Assembly (NCBI GenBank): GCA_017303935.1
Contig: JAFLBD010000001.1
Coordinates: 434,001-498,000, forward strand
Reading direction: 5' to 3'
DNA from: Armatimonadota bacterium
GTDB taxonomy: Bacteria; Armatimonadota; Fimbriimonadia; Fimbriimonadales; Fimbriimonadaceae
DNA: 64,000 nt
Part shown: positions 53,189 to 63,994 of the stretch, piece after piece
Layout: each line of letters opens with the position of its first letter
How positions within the stretch are numbered: the stretch's first letter is position 1
Made by a program: the position numbers and the translations under genes
Notes under the pieces: generated by a model
What the model saw: only the letters and a program-made list of their open reading frames with translations
Database searches by the model: none
Told to the model about the DNA's origin: nothing

Positions 53189-55156
53189 CTAGTTTACTGC
53201 CTTACTCCCTTCCAAGCTCGCGAACAACTGGCAAGTTCTACAAACTTCTGCGTGCGACCAGGTCAGAGGGCTCACACTTAGCGGTTCGCCGGTGTAAGGA
53301 TGATATTGCTCCGCAAGGATTCCAGACTCCGTTGCTCGTGCTCGCGTCCACTGCATGACTTGCTCGAAAATCGCGGTACGAGAATCACTGGATTCGGCAA
53401 GCATGAGATCGGTCTGGGCAAGCCAATGAGTACAGATCACCCACGGATTTCCGGCGAAATCGTCCGTTCTGCGGAAGTAATAATCCCCCTGATACCTTGC
53501 CATCCCGCCCACTGGAGAATTCACCCAGAGAGCCGATCGAAGGGTCTGTGCGTTCTGCTTGACCTGAACAGAATCAACCGGCAAAGCCCCGAGTAGTCCT
53601 ACTGCCAGCGTCGAAGAATCCAGCGTGGAATCAGGTGTGCCGTCGGGGTGCCGCATTCGGTAGAACGCAGCGAGATCTTCGTTCCAAAACCGCGATTTGA
53701 GTAGTTCTGCGAACTCCAAGCTTGCCGAATTCCAGCGCTCAGCAGAAGGTTCATCGCCGAGGACGCGGGCCAATTTTGCCCCGCCCGCGAGGCCTGCGCA
53801 TATCGTTGCGAGGGTGTTGGTGTGGATTCCAAAGCGCTCTTCCCACAGGTCCCAACTCGGCTTTGGCTCACCGGTTTTGGCATCTCTGAATTCGACCATT
53901 TTGTCGCAGATGCGCTTGATCATCTTGGGATACCACCGAGCAATTCGCTCGATGTCGCCAACGGATTCAAAATGCTGGGCGATGGACCAAACCGTCAGCG
54001 CGCTTTCATCTTCTTGAATCGGCGACGAGAACTCGGTGGAGTGTTCGAACGGGTGCCAGCTCGCGCCAAGCGAACCGTCTGGCGAAAATTTGTGACGGAA
54101 AAAAGGTTCGTCAGGAGTGAGAAGCCCTTCGCAGAATTGGTGGTAGCGCTGGCTGAGTTCTGTGTGCCCCGCATCGTCGAGAATCGTGGCCACAAGCGCA
54201 CCATCTCGTGGCCAAACGAAGCTGTATGTCGCGCGGTTGGTCTCCATGATGTCGCTGTCGTTGGCGGCCAAAATCGCTCCGCCATTATCAATCTGAGTTC
54301 GAATCGTCAGCAGCGAGCGTTCATAGAACTCTTGTGTTCTCGAATCTGGCAAAGTGACCCGATTCGACTTCAGACAAGACTTCCAGTAGCTCCGTGCGTA
54401 GCCAATCCGTTTGCCAATATCCCGCCCGCCCCATTCGATGAACCGTGAGACAGACTCTTCGATGCTCGGCGCGCAGACCATGCAATAGGTGAGCATCTCA
54501 TCCGCATTCGCTTCCAAAGCAACCCTGACCGAAATTGTAGAATCGACAGAACCTTGCGAAATCGGGTTTGGATGTAGTTCGCCGTCTTCAGCATCAAGCC
54601 AAGTTCCGACCGAGTCCTTAAACGCTTTCAGCCCGGTGGTGTACTGGTGCAAACCATGGCTCGCGGTAAAAGCAGTGAACAGAAAGGCGTGCTTCCCCTT
54701 GTAATGGACGATGCCATCGACCGCCGGAATATAGGCGGCGGTGTCGCCGATATCCGTCTCCGCGATTCGCAAATCGTGCGTGAAGAAGACCCGCACCTCT
54801 CGGGAGTGAGACCGTAGATTCTCAACCCGGATTTTGCGCACATAGCAAGGGTGAACCGGATCAAGAGCGTCCGTGCAATGGAGGCGAATTCCGAGTCCGG
54901 AATGCTCGAAGACACAATCTCCGACCAACGTCGAATCTTCGTATCTGATCTGCCGATGCCAACCGTCGGAATCCAGCCACGAGAACTGATTTTCGACCCA
55001 AACCCCCATTCGAATCGGGTGCCCGCCGAGGTGATTTTGATGCCCAACGATCGGATAAAAGAGGTCGCGAATGGAGTAACGGTCATCAAACTGAATCATA
55101 CAATGACCATTTCCAAGCACGAGTGGACGAGGCATATTGAATTGTGCCTCATCCAC
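53189..55156 (-). CDS. Glycoside hydrolase family 15 glucoamylase-like protein
   Basis: The 655-residue protein has an N-terminal beta domain (about 1-260) and an alpha/alpha barrel with the GH15 motifs YSFVWPRDGA (about 311-320), SWDLWEERFG with candidate general acid Glu439 or Glu440, and ILAEQYHPYTGEP with base Glu616. It would release glucose or isomaltose-type units from alpha-glucans. No signal peptide is seen, so it may act in the cytoplasm on glycogen-like or trehalose-type substrate. GTG 55156 is used; it lies 12 bases after the serpin stop. Confidence 0.85.
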   Translation of the reverse strand: MDEAQFNMPRPLVLGNGHCMIQFDDRYSIRDLFYPIVGHQNHLGGHPIRMGVWVENQFSWLDSDGWHRQIRYEDSTLVGDCVFEHSGLGIRLHCTDALDPVHPCYVRKIRVENLRSHSREVRVFFTHDLRIAETDIGDTAAYIPAVDGIVHYKGKHAFLFTAFTASHGLHQYTTGLKAFKDSVGTWLDAEDGELHPNPISQGSVDSTISVRVALEANADEMLTYCMVCAPSIEESVSRFIEWGGRDIGKRIGYARSYWKSCLKSNRVTLPDSRTQEFYERSLLTIRTQIDNGGAILAANDSDIMETNRATYSFVWPRDGALVATILDDAGHTELSQRYHQFCEGLLTPDEPFFRHKFSPDGSLGASWHPFEHSTEFSSPIQEDESALTVWSIAQHFESVGDIERIARWYPKMIKRICDKMVEFRDAKTGEPKPSWDLWEERFGIHTNTLATICAGLAGGAKLARVLGDEPSAERWNSASLEFAELLKSRFWNEDLAAFYRMRHPDGTPDSTLDSSTLAVGLLGALPVDSVQVKQNAQTLRSALWVNSPVGGMARYQGDYYFRRTDDFAGNPWVICTHWLAQTDLMLAESSDSRTAIFEQVMQWTRARATESGILAEQYHPYTGEPLSVSPLTWSHAEVCRTCQLFASLEGSKAVN

Positions 55157-55168
55157 TTCGGCTCTGGC

Positions 55169-56359
55169 TCAGAGTGCCGGGTTGTTCATGATGCCCACGA
55201 ACAGTAGCTCGCCGTGAGGCCCGGTCAAGGTGTAGGCAAAGGGGCGGTCGGCCTTGAAGTGGAAGTCCGTGACAGGAATACCCGCAGACCCAAGCATGAT
55301 CTCAGTCGTTGCCGCGGCTTTCGTTCCAGATTCGTTGACTTGCACAAAGGTCCGGTGGACAATCGAACTGACAAAGTAATCGCCTTGCTTGCTTCCGATC
55401 CCAGAAAGGTTTGCTTCTCCGCCCTGGAAAATCGAGTTCAATCCCATCCCAGAGAGAATTTTCTTGAGGTCGTAGGTCGCGCGGCCTTCCCACTTCGGAA
55501 TCGTCACCATCCCTTGATTTAGGGTTTGGGTCGGCTTTGCGGTACCGGAGATCGCCTTCTTGAGCGCGGCCATCGGAGTCACGCCTGGGCTCGGCAAGAT
55601 AATGTTCATCGCGTACCCAGAGGTCACGTAGCTTAGCGAGACGGATTCGTAGCTTGAATACTTCTTGTACGGGATGAACAGGAACCGGTTCATGTAGGTC
55701 ACCGGCGAGGTCTTTCCACCAGCCAGAGCGAAAGTGCCTTTCTCGTTGCCGTCAGGCATAAATTGAGTCTGCCAAGTGTCTTCGAATGCGATCGCATTGA
55801 TCAAGAAGAGCACCTGGTTACGCAGCGCCATCGGCGTCAGCTGGCCTGGGATCATGCCCTTGGTGCTGTTTGTAATCCACTTGTTGATATGCTCGGCGGC
55901 ATCGTCGTTTTCGAAATTGATTCCTTCGGCCTCGGCGGAGAATCGCTGTTGCAGCGCTTCGATGAAGGAGTTGTTCACCGAATACTGCTTGGAGGTCCAG
56001 AGTCCATTCGAGATCAAGATATTCGGAGATTTGAGCATCGGCAAGACGGAGCTCCATTCTTCCGAGCTGAGCGAATCGCTACCGAGAGCGGTGTTGATTT
56101 CCGTTCGGCTGGTGCCCTTTGCCCCTTCGCGTAGCATCGAAAGCGCGAGGTTGATGCTCAAGGGGGAGACGAACACATTGTCAGTCGGCGCCGCAGCGGT
56201 GATTCGATCCAAAAGTCGCTCGGTGAACCTGACTTGACTCTTGTTCAGTTTGGCGATGGTCATGGATTGCTTTTCGGACTCTTGAACGGCGATGGCTGCC
56301 GAGCAGGCTCCCAATCCTGGGATCAAGGCGAGGGCTAAGGCGGCGATTCGTTTCTCCAT
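55169..56359 (-). CDS. Bacterial serpin (protease inhibitor) with lipoprotein signal
   Basis: The 396-residue protein is of serpin length and fold: NVFVSPLSINLALSML, FLINAIAFEDTWQTQF, and the tail FKADRPFAYTLTGPHGELLFVG. The reactive centre loop is 343-366 (ESGTKAAATTEIMLGSAGIP) with small residues at the hinge, so it should be an inhibitory type. A lipobox LGAC (Cys19) suggests anchoring in the membrane facing the periplasm or outside. The target protease is unknown; secreted proteases of this organism are obvious candidates. Confidence 0.92.
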   Translation of the reverse strand: MEKRIAALALALIPGLGACSAAIAVQESEKQSMTIAKLNKSQVRFTERLLDRITAAAPTDNVFVSPLSINLALSMLREGAKGTSRTEINTALGSDSLSSEEWSSVLPMLKSPNILISNGLWTSKQYSVNNSFIEALQQRFSAEAEGINFENDDAAEHINKWITNSTKGMIPGQLTPMALRNQVLFLINAIAFEDTWQTQFMPDGNEKGTFALAGGKTSPVTYMNRFLFIPYKKYSSYESVSLSYVTSGYAMNIILPSPGVTPMAALKKAISGTAKPTQTLNQGMVTIPKWEGRATYDLKKILSGMGLNSIFQGGEANLSGIGSKQGDYFVSSIVHRTFVQVNESGTKAAATTEIMLGSAGIPVTDFHFKADRPFAYTLTGPHGELLFVGIMNNPAL

Positions 56360-56417
56360 GGGTGTCGGACGTTTGGCCTTGCTCCTCTATTTCGCTGATT
56401 CAATGGTCGGGCGTGGG

Positions 56418-56480
56418 CCCGCCGGGATGTTTTGCCCACCCACCCCGCTCGACTTCGTCTCGCTCCCACATCCCGGCGGG
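56418..56480. repeat. Inverted repeat between the divergent serpin and hypothetical genes
   Basis: A 13-bp perfect stem (cccgccgggatgt with acatcccggcggg) with a 37-base loop. It lies in a divergent intergenic region, so a terminator role is unlikely. It resembles a palindromic interspersed repeat. Confidence 0.6.
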
Positions 56481-56557
56481 TTGGGGAAACGGAGCGGATG
56501 AAATTGTGTTGGCGAAACTGATTAAAGATAGTCCCGACAGGTAGCATCAACTGGATA

Positions 56558-57151
56558 GTGCTCTACTTACTTTTGTCCCAGTTCACGTTCGGAAATGAAT
56601 GGAATCTTTCGGATTTGAAGGTTACATGCGCCTGGAGCCAAGAGCTCTACGGCGGGAGATGGGACTACCTGGCGCTTTATGATTGGGACAATACGGAACT
56701 TCGGAAGGCCTCACTCAAGCGGAACGGGAAAGTTGTATTGGAAACCTCTGACGAGTGGCCCAATTGTCAGGGCGGTTTCATACATCTCGACGTCGGCTTT
56801 CCGTTGTTCATGGAGCAAAGTCAGCCAGGCATGGGCTCTTCCATGAGGCGGACGTTTTATCGAGTGGAGAGAGCAAAGCTCACGCCGATTCTGCGATTAG
56901 AAAAGCAAGAAGGTGGCCCGATTCTACGGGATATCGACAAAGACGGCGAATTCGAGTGGATCGTTGACGACTACGATTACTACACTTATTATGGATCCAC
57001 GCCTAAATGGCTTAAGGTCTACAAATTCGGCAAAGATCGCCGTCTCCACCTGTGGAAGACTTGGAAAAACCAGAACGGACTTCGCCTTCCATCAGTCGCT
57101 TTCTCTGACTCGAGTCCGATTTGGCAACCGCCTGTTCGACTTAAGCCCTGA
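56558..57151 (+). CDS. Hypothetical secreted-type protein
   Basis: The 197-residue protein starts at GTG with a short hydrophobic lead, then a beta-rich sequence with an FG-GAP-like loop (RDIDKDGEFEWIVDDYD). TAGCAT at 56542-56547 lies ten bases before GTG. The last 20 residues look less conserved in type than the rest, and a neighbouring frame continues past the stop with a protein-like run, so a frameshift near 57130 is possible. No family is recognised. Confidence 0.5.
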   Translation: MLYLLLSQFTFGNEWNLSDLKVTCAWSQELYGGRWDYLALYDWDNTELRKASLKRNGKVVLETSDEWPNCQGGFIHLDVGFPLFMEQSQPGMGSSMRRTFYRVERAKLTPILRLEKQEGGPILRDIDKDGEFEWIVDDYDYYTYYGSTPKWLKVYKFGKDRRLHLWKTWKNQNGLRLPSVAFSDSSPIWQPPVRLKP

Positions 57152-57198
57152 CGAAAGGGCCGCTGGATCAATACTGATTCGGCTGATTCTCCCCCTAA

Positions 57199-57229
57199 CC
57201 CCCCTCATGGGCTTCGCCAATGAGGGGGG
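57199..57229. repeat. 31-bp palindromic repeat, copy 1
   Basis: A 10-bp stem (cccccctcat with atgagggggg) around an 11-base loop. The inverted copy at 57844-57884 differs by one base over these 31 bases. The two copies flank the hypothetical gene 57243-57767. Confidence 0.75.
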
Positions 57230-57242
57230 AACTCAGAATATA

Positions 57243-57767
57243 TCACCGAGTCGGCGCAAAGACTTCTAGCACATAGCAAGGTGCATCACAAGGGTCATAC
57301 ATCTCGCACAAAATGCGGCAACGATCCGCTTCTGAGTGGCACTTGAAATATGGACCGTCGCATAGCTCAGGGTCAGCAAAGGTGGAGCATGATTGCACGT
57401 CTAGCCAAAAGTTCACGATCAGATACCCTTTGCTCTCCCACTCATCGCCGGGATCAACGAACTGAAGGTTCTCCCTTTCTATAAACTCTTCGGCTTTCTT
57501 TAATTCTGATTCGTACTCTGCTGGATCCTTGAAATCGATCTGCCGAAAGTAGAACATCGAAGTGACGGTTTCTTTGGGGTACGGGTGGGCAAGGCCAAGC
57601 AACTGACCACCTTCGGGTGGGGGTGGAACCTCGCTCAAGTTTAGCCAAAGGCAGCTAAGCCATCCGGTGCCATTGTAGAAGCCGGGGATGAATATACCGA
57701 ACGCTTGACCGAACATCGGTTGGTCTTTATGAACGTAGGTGTATGCGAACAGCTTGCTGGGCTTCAT
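57243..57767 (-). CDS. Hypothetical Cys-rich protein flanked by palindromic repeats
   Basis: The 174-residue protein has no signal peptide, a Pro-rich loop (EVPPPPEGGQLL) and seven Cys in its last 60 residues (CSTF, CDGPYFKC, CRILC, CDAPC), which may bind metal or form disulfides. No family is recognised. It is bracketed by inverted copies of a 31-bp palindrome. Confidence 0.45.
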   Translation of the reverse strand: MKPSKLFAYTYVHKDQPMFGQAFGIFIPGFYNGTGWLSCLWLNLSEVPPPPEGGQLLGLAHPYPKETVTSMFYFRQIDFKDPAEYESELKKAEEFIERENLQFVDPGDEWESKGYLIVNFWLDVQSCSTFADPELCDGPYFKCHSEADRCRILCEMYDPCDAPCYVLEVFAPTR

Positions 57768-57843
57768 TATTTGGTCCTTTAGCGATTCTACTTCGCATGC
57801 AGGTTGAACTTGGAATTGGAATCGCCGCGATGATTTTCTCCCC

Positions 57844-57884
57844 CCTAGCCCCCCTCATTGGCAAAGCCCATGAGGGGGGCTAGG
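57844..57884. repeat. 31-bp palindromic repeat, copy 2 (inverted, longer stem)
   Basis: A 15-bp stem (cctagcccccctcat with atgaggggggctagg) around an 11-base loop. Its core is the reverse complement of copy 1 except for one base. Confidence 0.75.
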
Positions 57885-57986
57885 AGGTCGGGGCGCAACT
57901 TGGAATTGCAGTGTGGTGGGAGCGTCAGGGGAGTGGGAGTTTGGAGATGGTTCCCCCTGATCTAGGACCAAATCCCCACAAATAGA

Positions 57987-58013
57987 TTGACACTCTGGGC
58001 GCTGGAGTGCCAA
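57987..58013 (+). promoter_or_regulatory. CIRCE operator (HrcA binding site) of groES-groEL
   Basis: TTGACACTC, nine bases, GAGTGCCAA. The consensus half-sites are TTAGCACTC and GAGTGCTAA, so three mismatches in 18 and the exact nine-base spacer. TTGACA doubles as the -35 box. It predicts HrcA repression and heat induction. Confidence 0.85.
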
Positions 58014-58074
58014 AATCTAGCAGTCAAGCACGGGGATTGCTATCAATTTCAAGCCCGTGCGCGTAAGAACAACT

Positions 58075-60020
<1,946 letters not shown>

Positions 60021-60044
60021 GTCTAGATTGACTTAAGTCCACCG

Positions 60045-60084
60045 GTCCCCTTGGTCAGATTTGGCCAGGGGGACTTTGATTTTG
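60045..60084 (+). terminator. Intrinsic terminator of groES-groEL
   Basis: A 10-bp stem (gtccccttgg with ccagggggac, one G-U pair) and T-rich tail. Confidence 0.85.
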
Positions 60085-60121
60085 AATCCCGCTCACCAGA
60101 TTTTCTGTAATATTGATAGAG

Positions 60122-60688
60122 ATGATCTACCCAAAGGACCATCGTGTCAAAACTAGTCAGGACGGCGATACGCTGACGATAACCTATCGACTCGGGAAAA
60201 GAATCTATGCATTAGGTTCGTTACTGATTTTCTCATTTCCATTCCTTCCACTCTTAAGCGTCGGGTCAGTTACACGTTCTGGTGAAGTCCAAACTCTACA
60301 ATCGATGGTCGGCACTGGATTGTTTATTGCACTGTTTTTTTGGCCACTTTGCTATTTGAGTCTTGTGTTTGCAAAGAATTTTGTAACGGTCAAAGCGACC
60401 AAGAGCAAGCTAGAAATTGTGAACGGCCCACTTCCATTCTGCCGTACTCGAGAATACGATGCCGAAAAGATCATTCAGTTTTTCGTATGTGATGTTAGGT
60501 CGAATCGCACTTTGATTGACTCGGTGAAACTGGTAGACACCGAACACATTGTTCGGCCAGTGACAGACCAACACCCGAGTAAGTTCGCCGCATTGGATAT
60601 CTGCCATTCTCTCCAGCAGTTCTATGGGCTTGAGAAGAGAGAGATATACGGGCTAACGACGCATCAAAAGCCGAATATCAATCACTAG
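60122..60688 (+). CDS. Membrane protein of a tandem pair (copy 1)
   Basis: The 188-residue protein starts MIYPKDHR and has two membrane segments (ALGSLLIFSFPFLPLL, LFIALFFWPLCYLSLV) with a beta-rich C-terminal part. The next gene is a clear paralogue. TAATAT lies eight bases before the ATG. No family is recognised. Confidence 0.6.
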   Translation: MIYPKDHRVKTSQDGDTLTITYRLGKRIYALGSLLIFSFPFLPLLSVGSVTRSGEVQTLQSMVGTGLFIALFFWPLCYLSLVFAKNFVTVKATKSKLEIVNGPLPFCRTREYDAEKIIQFFVCDVRSNRTLIDSVKLVDTEHIVRPVTDQHPSKFAALDICHSLQQFYGLEKREIYGLTTHQKPNINH

Positions 60689-60730
60689 TTATGCGTCGCC
60701 TCAGGACCAATAAGTGAGAAACTGATTGCA

Positions 60731-61294
60731 ATGATCTATCCAAAGGACCATCGAATCAAAATCACTCAAGACGATGATACGTTGACGATTCGTTACCGAT
60801 GGACGAACCGAGTCCTTGCAGTGATCGCGCCGTTTCTATTTATTCTTCCACTATCGCCTTTGATAAGCCTTATCATGGGAACGAGTTCCGGAGAACCTCA
60901 GAATCTGTTACCTTTGTTTGGAATCACTTCGGTTTCCGCCATATTTTTTTGGCCGCTTAGTTATAGCGCTCTTGCCCTCGGTGCAAATTCCACCACAATC
61001 ACTGCAACCAAGGAGCGGCTGAATGTAAAATCGGGGCCCTACATTTGGCATCGTGTGCGTGAATATGATGCTATTGATATCATTCAATTCTTTGTAAACG
61101 GCGTAGGCCTTAGCCACGATCATGGTGATTCGGTTAAGCTGCTCGACGCGATGCACATCGTACGGCCAGTGGCAGACAACCTGCCTGGACACATTGCAGC
61201 TTTAGATATCAAGCGTACTCTTCAGACCTTTTTCGGGCTTGAGGACAAAGAGATCTACGGTGTTCCGACGCATCGGAACCCAGATCACACTTAG
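60731..61294 (+). CDS. Membrane protein of a tandem pair (copy 2)
   Basis: The 187-residue paralogue of the preceding protein shares MIYPKDHR, DTLTI.YR, the IFFWPL membrane motif, REYDA..IIQFFV, SVKL.D..HIVRPV and the GLE..EIYG ending. The intergenic gap is 42 bases. Function is unknown. Confidence 0.6.
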   Translation: MIYPKDHRIKITQDDDTLTIRYRWTNRVLAVIAPFLFILPLSPLISLIMGTSSGEPQNLLPLFGITSVSAIFFWPLSYSALALGANSTTITATKERLNVKSGPYIWHRVREYDAIDIIQFFVNGVGLSHDHGDSVKLLDAMHIVRPVADNLPGHIAALDIKRTLQTFFGLEDKEIYGVPTHRNPDHT

Positions 61295-61341
61295 AGCGTT
61301 GACATAAGAGATCGCAGTCCCCGCGTCGACTAGGTTCATCT

Positions 61342-61758
61342 ATGGGGCAATTAACCTACCAATCACAAACAGAGGAACTTTCAGATGAGCCGACAGAGCC
61401 ATTGGATGAGAATGTCGCAAGCAGGGAAGAGGAATTAGCACGAGAATATCGTCTAAGTTTGCTCATTGCACGCATTGGCCTCGCACTAATTGCAATCCGC
61501 TTCTACGTTCTATATTCGATAGGAGATGATTCGCCAGGAGTAGGAATAGAGGTTTTTGCCATACTCTTCCTATATTTTGCCTTCTGTGGAATATCGTTTC
61601 TAGTATTGCTACGATGTAGATTGAGGTGCCCCAAGGGACGAGGTATCGCTTCTTGGAGAGTTCTTTTCATGCCGATAATGTTTGCGGCATCGAGCATTGT
61701 AGTTCTTTTGCTCCCACTTACTATTGAGTGGGTACGTCATATCTTGGGCTTCAACTAA
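61342..61758 (+). CDS. Small membrane protein, family B copy 1
   Basis: The 138-residue protein has an acidic N-terminal tail and three membrane helices. The motif RCRLRCPKGRGIASWRVLFMP is shared with the next gene. TAGGTT lies five bases before the ATG. Confidence 0.6.
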   Translation: MGQLTYQSQTEELSDEPTEPLDENVASREEELAREYRLSLLIARIGLALIAIRFYVLYSIGDDSPGVGIEVFAILFLYFAFCGISFLVLLRCRLRCPKGRGIASWRVLFMPIMFAASSIVVLLLPLTIEWVRHILGFN

Positions 61759-62117
61759 TGAGCGACAATTTGAGCGAACATGATCCGCGGGAATTGGCGT
61801 TGCTTGCGGCATTCGAAACACTTGTGAAGGTGGTCAGTAAAGGACTTGGAGTCCAGCTTCTTTGTGCGTTGCTTGGGCTTGTCGCAAATGCACTCAACGT
61901 TTTGATACTGTTGGGAGTACCGATGTTCTTTACTAACATGGTAGTGACTTTCGTTTTAACATTGAAGTTGCTGTGGTTTCGACTCAAATGTCCCAAGGGT
62001 AGTGGGATATCTGGTTGGAAAGTTTCGGTTGTGCCGATTCTGTTCGTTTTATCCTCAATTGGATTGCTTTGCCTGTCCATTTATGTCTGGATTCTATATG
62101 AGAGGGAACGATCGTAA
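61758..62117 (+). CDS. Small membrane protein, family B copy 2
   Basis: The 119-residue paralogue shares the acidic start (DNLSEHDPRELALL), three or four membrane helices and WFRLKCPKGSGISGWKVSVVP. It overlaps the previous gene's stop by one base (TAATG). Confidence 0.6.
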   Translation: MSDNLSEHDPRELALLAAFETLVKVVSKGLGVQLLCALLGLVANALNVLILLGVPMFFTNMVVTFVLTLKLLWFRLKCPKGSGISGWKVSVVPILFVLSSIGLLCLSIYVWILYERERS

Positions 62118-62169
62118 CCAAATATGCGCCATTCGAAAGAAATGTCGCGTCAGGGAGAAGACACTAAGC

Positions 62170-62519
62170 ATGCAGAAGCAACCGGATTTTGAAGCCATCG
62201 AATTGCGCGATAAGTACGAATTGTCAGTCATCGTCGCCAAAGTCGGCATGTTTGCATATGTCATCCACTGGCTCGCCTTGAGTATCGGCGGGATTCCGAG
62301 CGCATTGAACGTCGTTCTCTGGAATGTTCTTGTACTAAACTTTCTGTTTGCCCTGTTTCTGATCCCTCCACTAATCTTCCATTGGTTTAGGTGTTCCGGT
62401 AAAGCGCGACTACCGTTTTGGGCGTGATTGCGCCATCGTTAGCTTTGGTGATCGTCGCATTATTTTTGTTTCGGTCCGAGCTGATGTCAATGTCGAATAC
62501 TTTTAACTTGATGGACTGA
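62170..62519 (+). pseudogene. Small membrane protein, family B copy 3, frameshifted
   Basis: From ATG 62170 the frame gives 85 residues ending FRCSGKARLPFWA at 62427, stopping short of the last membrane helix. The neighbouring frame continues VIAPSLALVIVALFLFRSEL to a stop at 62517-62519, which matches the missing helix of copies 1 and 2. A one-base change near 62400-62420 (a TTTT run) would join them. It may be a true pseudogene, or a sequencing slip. Confidence 0.6.
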
Positions 62520-62844
62520 CCGGAGCTGCTTCTCGGGCATTAGTGATCGATCTCAACGTCATTGATCGTGTCTCGAAATTTTGCACTCCACTTAGCCTAT
62601 GCAGCCGCAAACTCTGTTCAATTGGCATTTGATCCTTGAGCTCCTGCAAGGGGCAGGAAAACACGCCCCAAAACCCCCACAAAAATGACCGCAAAAATAA
62701 CAGGGATGCGCGATATTCACGAAAAAGTCATGATAGAAACTGTTTTCGCGGTCAAATATTTCATATAATTGCCTTGGAGGTTTCCGCGTAGTTTTGCGGG
62801 AGTGGGCCTCCGGTTTTCTCGGCCTCAGGGCCAGGGATGCATTT
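62520..62844. other. Intergenic region and promoter of the CHRD protein
   Basis: No gene is visible on either strand. A perfect TATAAT at 62764-62769 starts a likely 70-base leader with GC-rich hairpin potential (ggagg..cctcc) before the ATG at 62845. The rest is AT-rich. Confidence 0.6.
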
Positions 62845-63423
62845 ATGAAATTGAAATCTATTCTACTTGTTGCAATGGCAGTGGCTTCGGTGCCCGCATT
62901 CGCCCATTTCGAGACGTACTATGGCGTACTTTCTGGAGCAAACGAAGTACCAGCAAACTCCTCACCAGCAACCGGCTGGGCTCGAGTCACGCTCGACCTC
63001 GACCTGTTCACCATGCGCGTCGAAGCCCAATTCTCGGGTTTGACCGGTAACACCACAGCATCGCACATCCACGCCGGCAATGGTCCTGGCACTAATGGTG
63101 GCGTTGTCACTACTTTGCCGTCGTTCCCAGGATTCCCTCTCGGCGTCACCTCGGGAACCTACGACAACACGTTTGATATGGCTCTCGCCAGCAGCTACAA
63201 CCCGACCTACATCGCGAATAACGGCGGTACGGTCTCTACGGCGTTCAACGCGTTCCGATCGAAGTTGCTGCTCGGGCACGCATACTACAACATCCACACC
63301 ACAACCTATGGTGGCGGCGAACTCCGCGCAAATCTGCAGGCAGTTCCAGAGCCAGGAACCATGATCGCTGTCGGTGCTGGCCTTGCCGGTATCGCCGCTC
63401 GCAAGCGACGAAAGAAAGCCTGA
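62845..63423 (+). CDS. CHRD-domain PEP-CTERM protein
   Basis: The 192-residue protein has a signal peptide (MKLKSILLVAMAVASVPAFA), a CHRD domain (LSGANEVPANSSPATGWARVTLD, HIHAGNGPGTNGGVV, HAYYNIHTTTYGGGELRANL) and the PEP-CTERM tail VPEPGTMIAVGAGLAGIAARKRRKKA. It would be exported and sorted by an exosortase. The CHRD domain is of unknown role in bacteria. Confidence 0.9.
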   Translation: MKLKSILLVAMAVASVPAFAHFETYYGVLSGANEVPANSSPATGWARVTLDLDLFTMRVEAQFSGLTGNTTASHIHAGNGPGTNGGVVTTLPSFPGFPLGVTSGTYDNTFDMALASSYNPTYIANNGGTVSTAFNAFRSKLLLGHAYYNIHTTTYGGGELRANLQAVPEPGTMIAVGAGLAGIAARKRRKKA

Positions 63424-63443
63424 ATCCAGTCTGATTCAAAATC

Positions 63444-63486
63444 ATCTCCCCGCTGTTGATTTCAACAGCGGGGAGATCTTGTTTTC
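63444..63486 (+). terminator. Intrinsic terminator
   Basis: A 16-bp perfect stem (atctccccgctgttga with tcaacagcggggagat) with a two-base loop and CTTGTTTT tail. Confidence 0.92.
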
Positions 63487-63517
63487 GCCCTGAATGGCTG
63501 CCGGGTAACCTCGGTTC

Positions 63518-63994
63518 ATGACCGACTTTCTGACGACATACCGCCTCACACGCCAGCGCTTCGACGACCTCGTGCGAAGCTTTCCCGAGCAGCATTTCCA
63601 CCACCGAATTGTGGCGGAAACGCTTACGATGGCGGAAATGGCGATGCACGTTGCGGGTGTCGAGATCTACGTGATCACGTCGCTCTTGGTGCGCGAAACC
63701 AATGAATGGGAGAAGCGGATGATCGGCTGCGCGTTCAACGGCGTGGTGAACAACAACCCTTTCCCGTTCAGCGAATCCGAGATGACTCGGGAGTCAATGC
63801 TGAACGCGCTGGATGAAGCGCGCAAACTCACTGAATCGGTGATGAGTTCGGGCGATGACTCGATCCGCCGCCGAGAAATTAAGAGCGTTCTTGGGCCGAT
63901 GATCGATGGTGATGGCGCAATGGCCAGGCTCTGCGCGCACCCGTTCTATCACCAAGGGCAGGGGTATCTGATCTTGCAACTTGTCGCGGGCTAA
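63518..63994 (+). CDS. DinB-like protein
   Basis: The 158-residue protein has the DinB four-helix outline with metal-binding histidines (MHVAGVEIY, HPFYHQGQGYLILQLV). The function is unknown; some relatives are thiol S-transferases. TAACCT lies six bases before the ATG. Confidence 0.75.
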   Translation: MTDFLTTYRLTRQRFDDLVRSFPEQHFHHRIVAETLTMAEMAMHVAGVEIYVITSLLVRETNEWEKRMIGCAFNGVVNNNPFPFSESEMTRESMLNALDEARKLTESVMSSGDDSIRRREIKSVLGPMIDGDGAMARLCAHPFYHQGQGYLILQLVAG

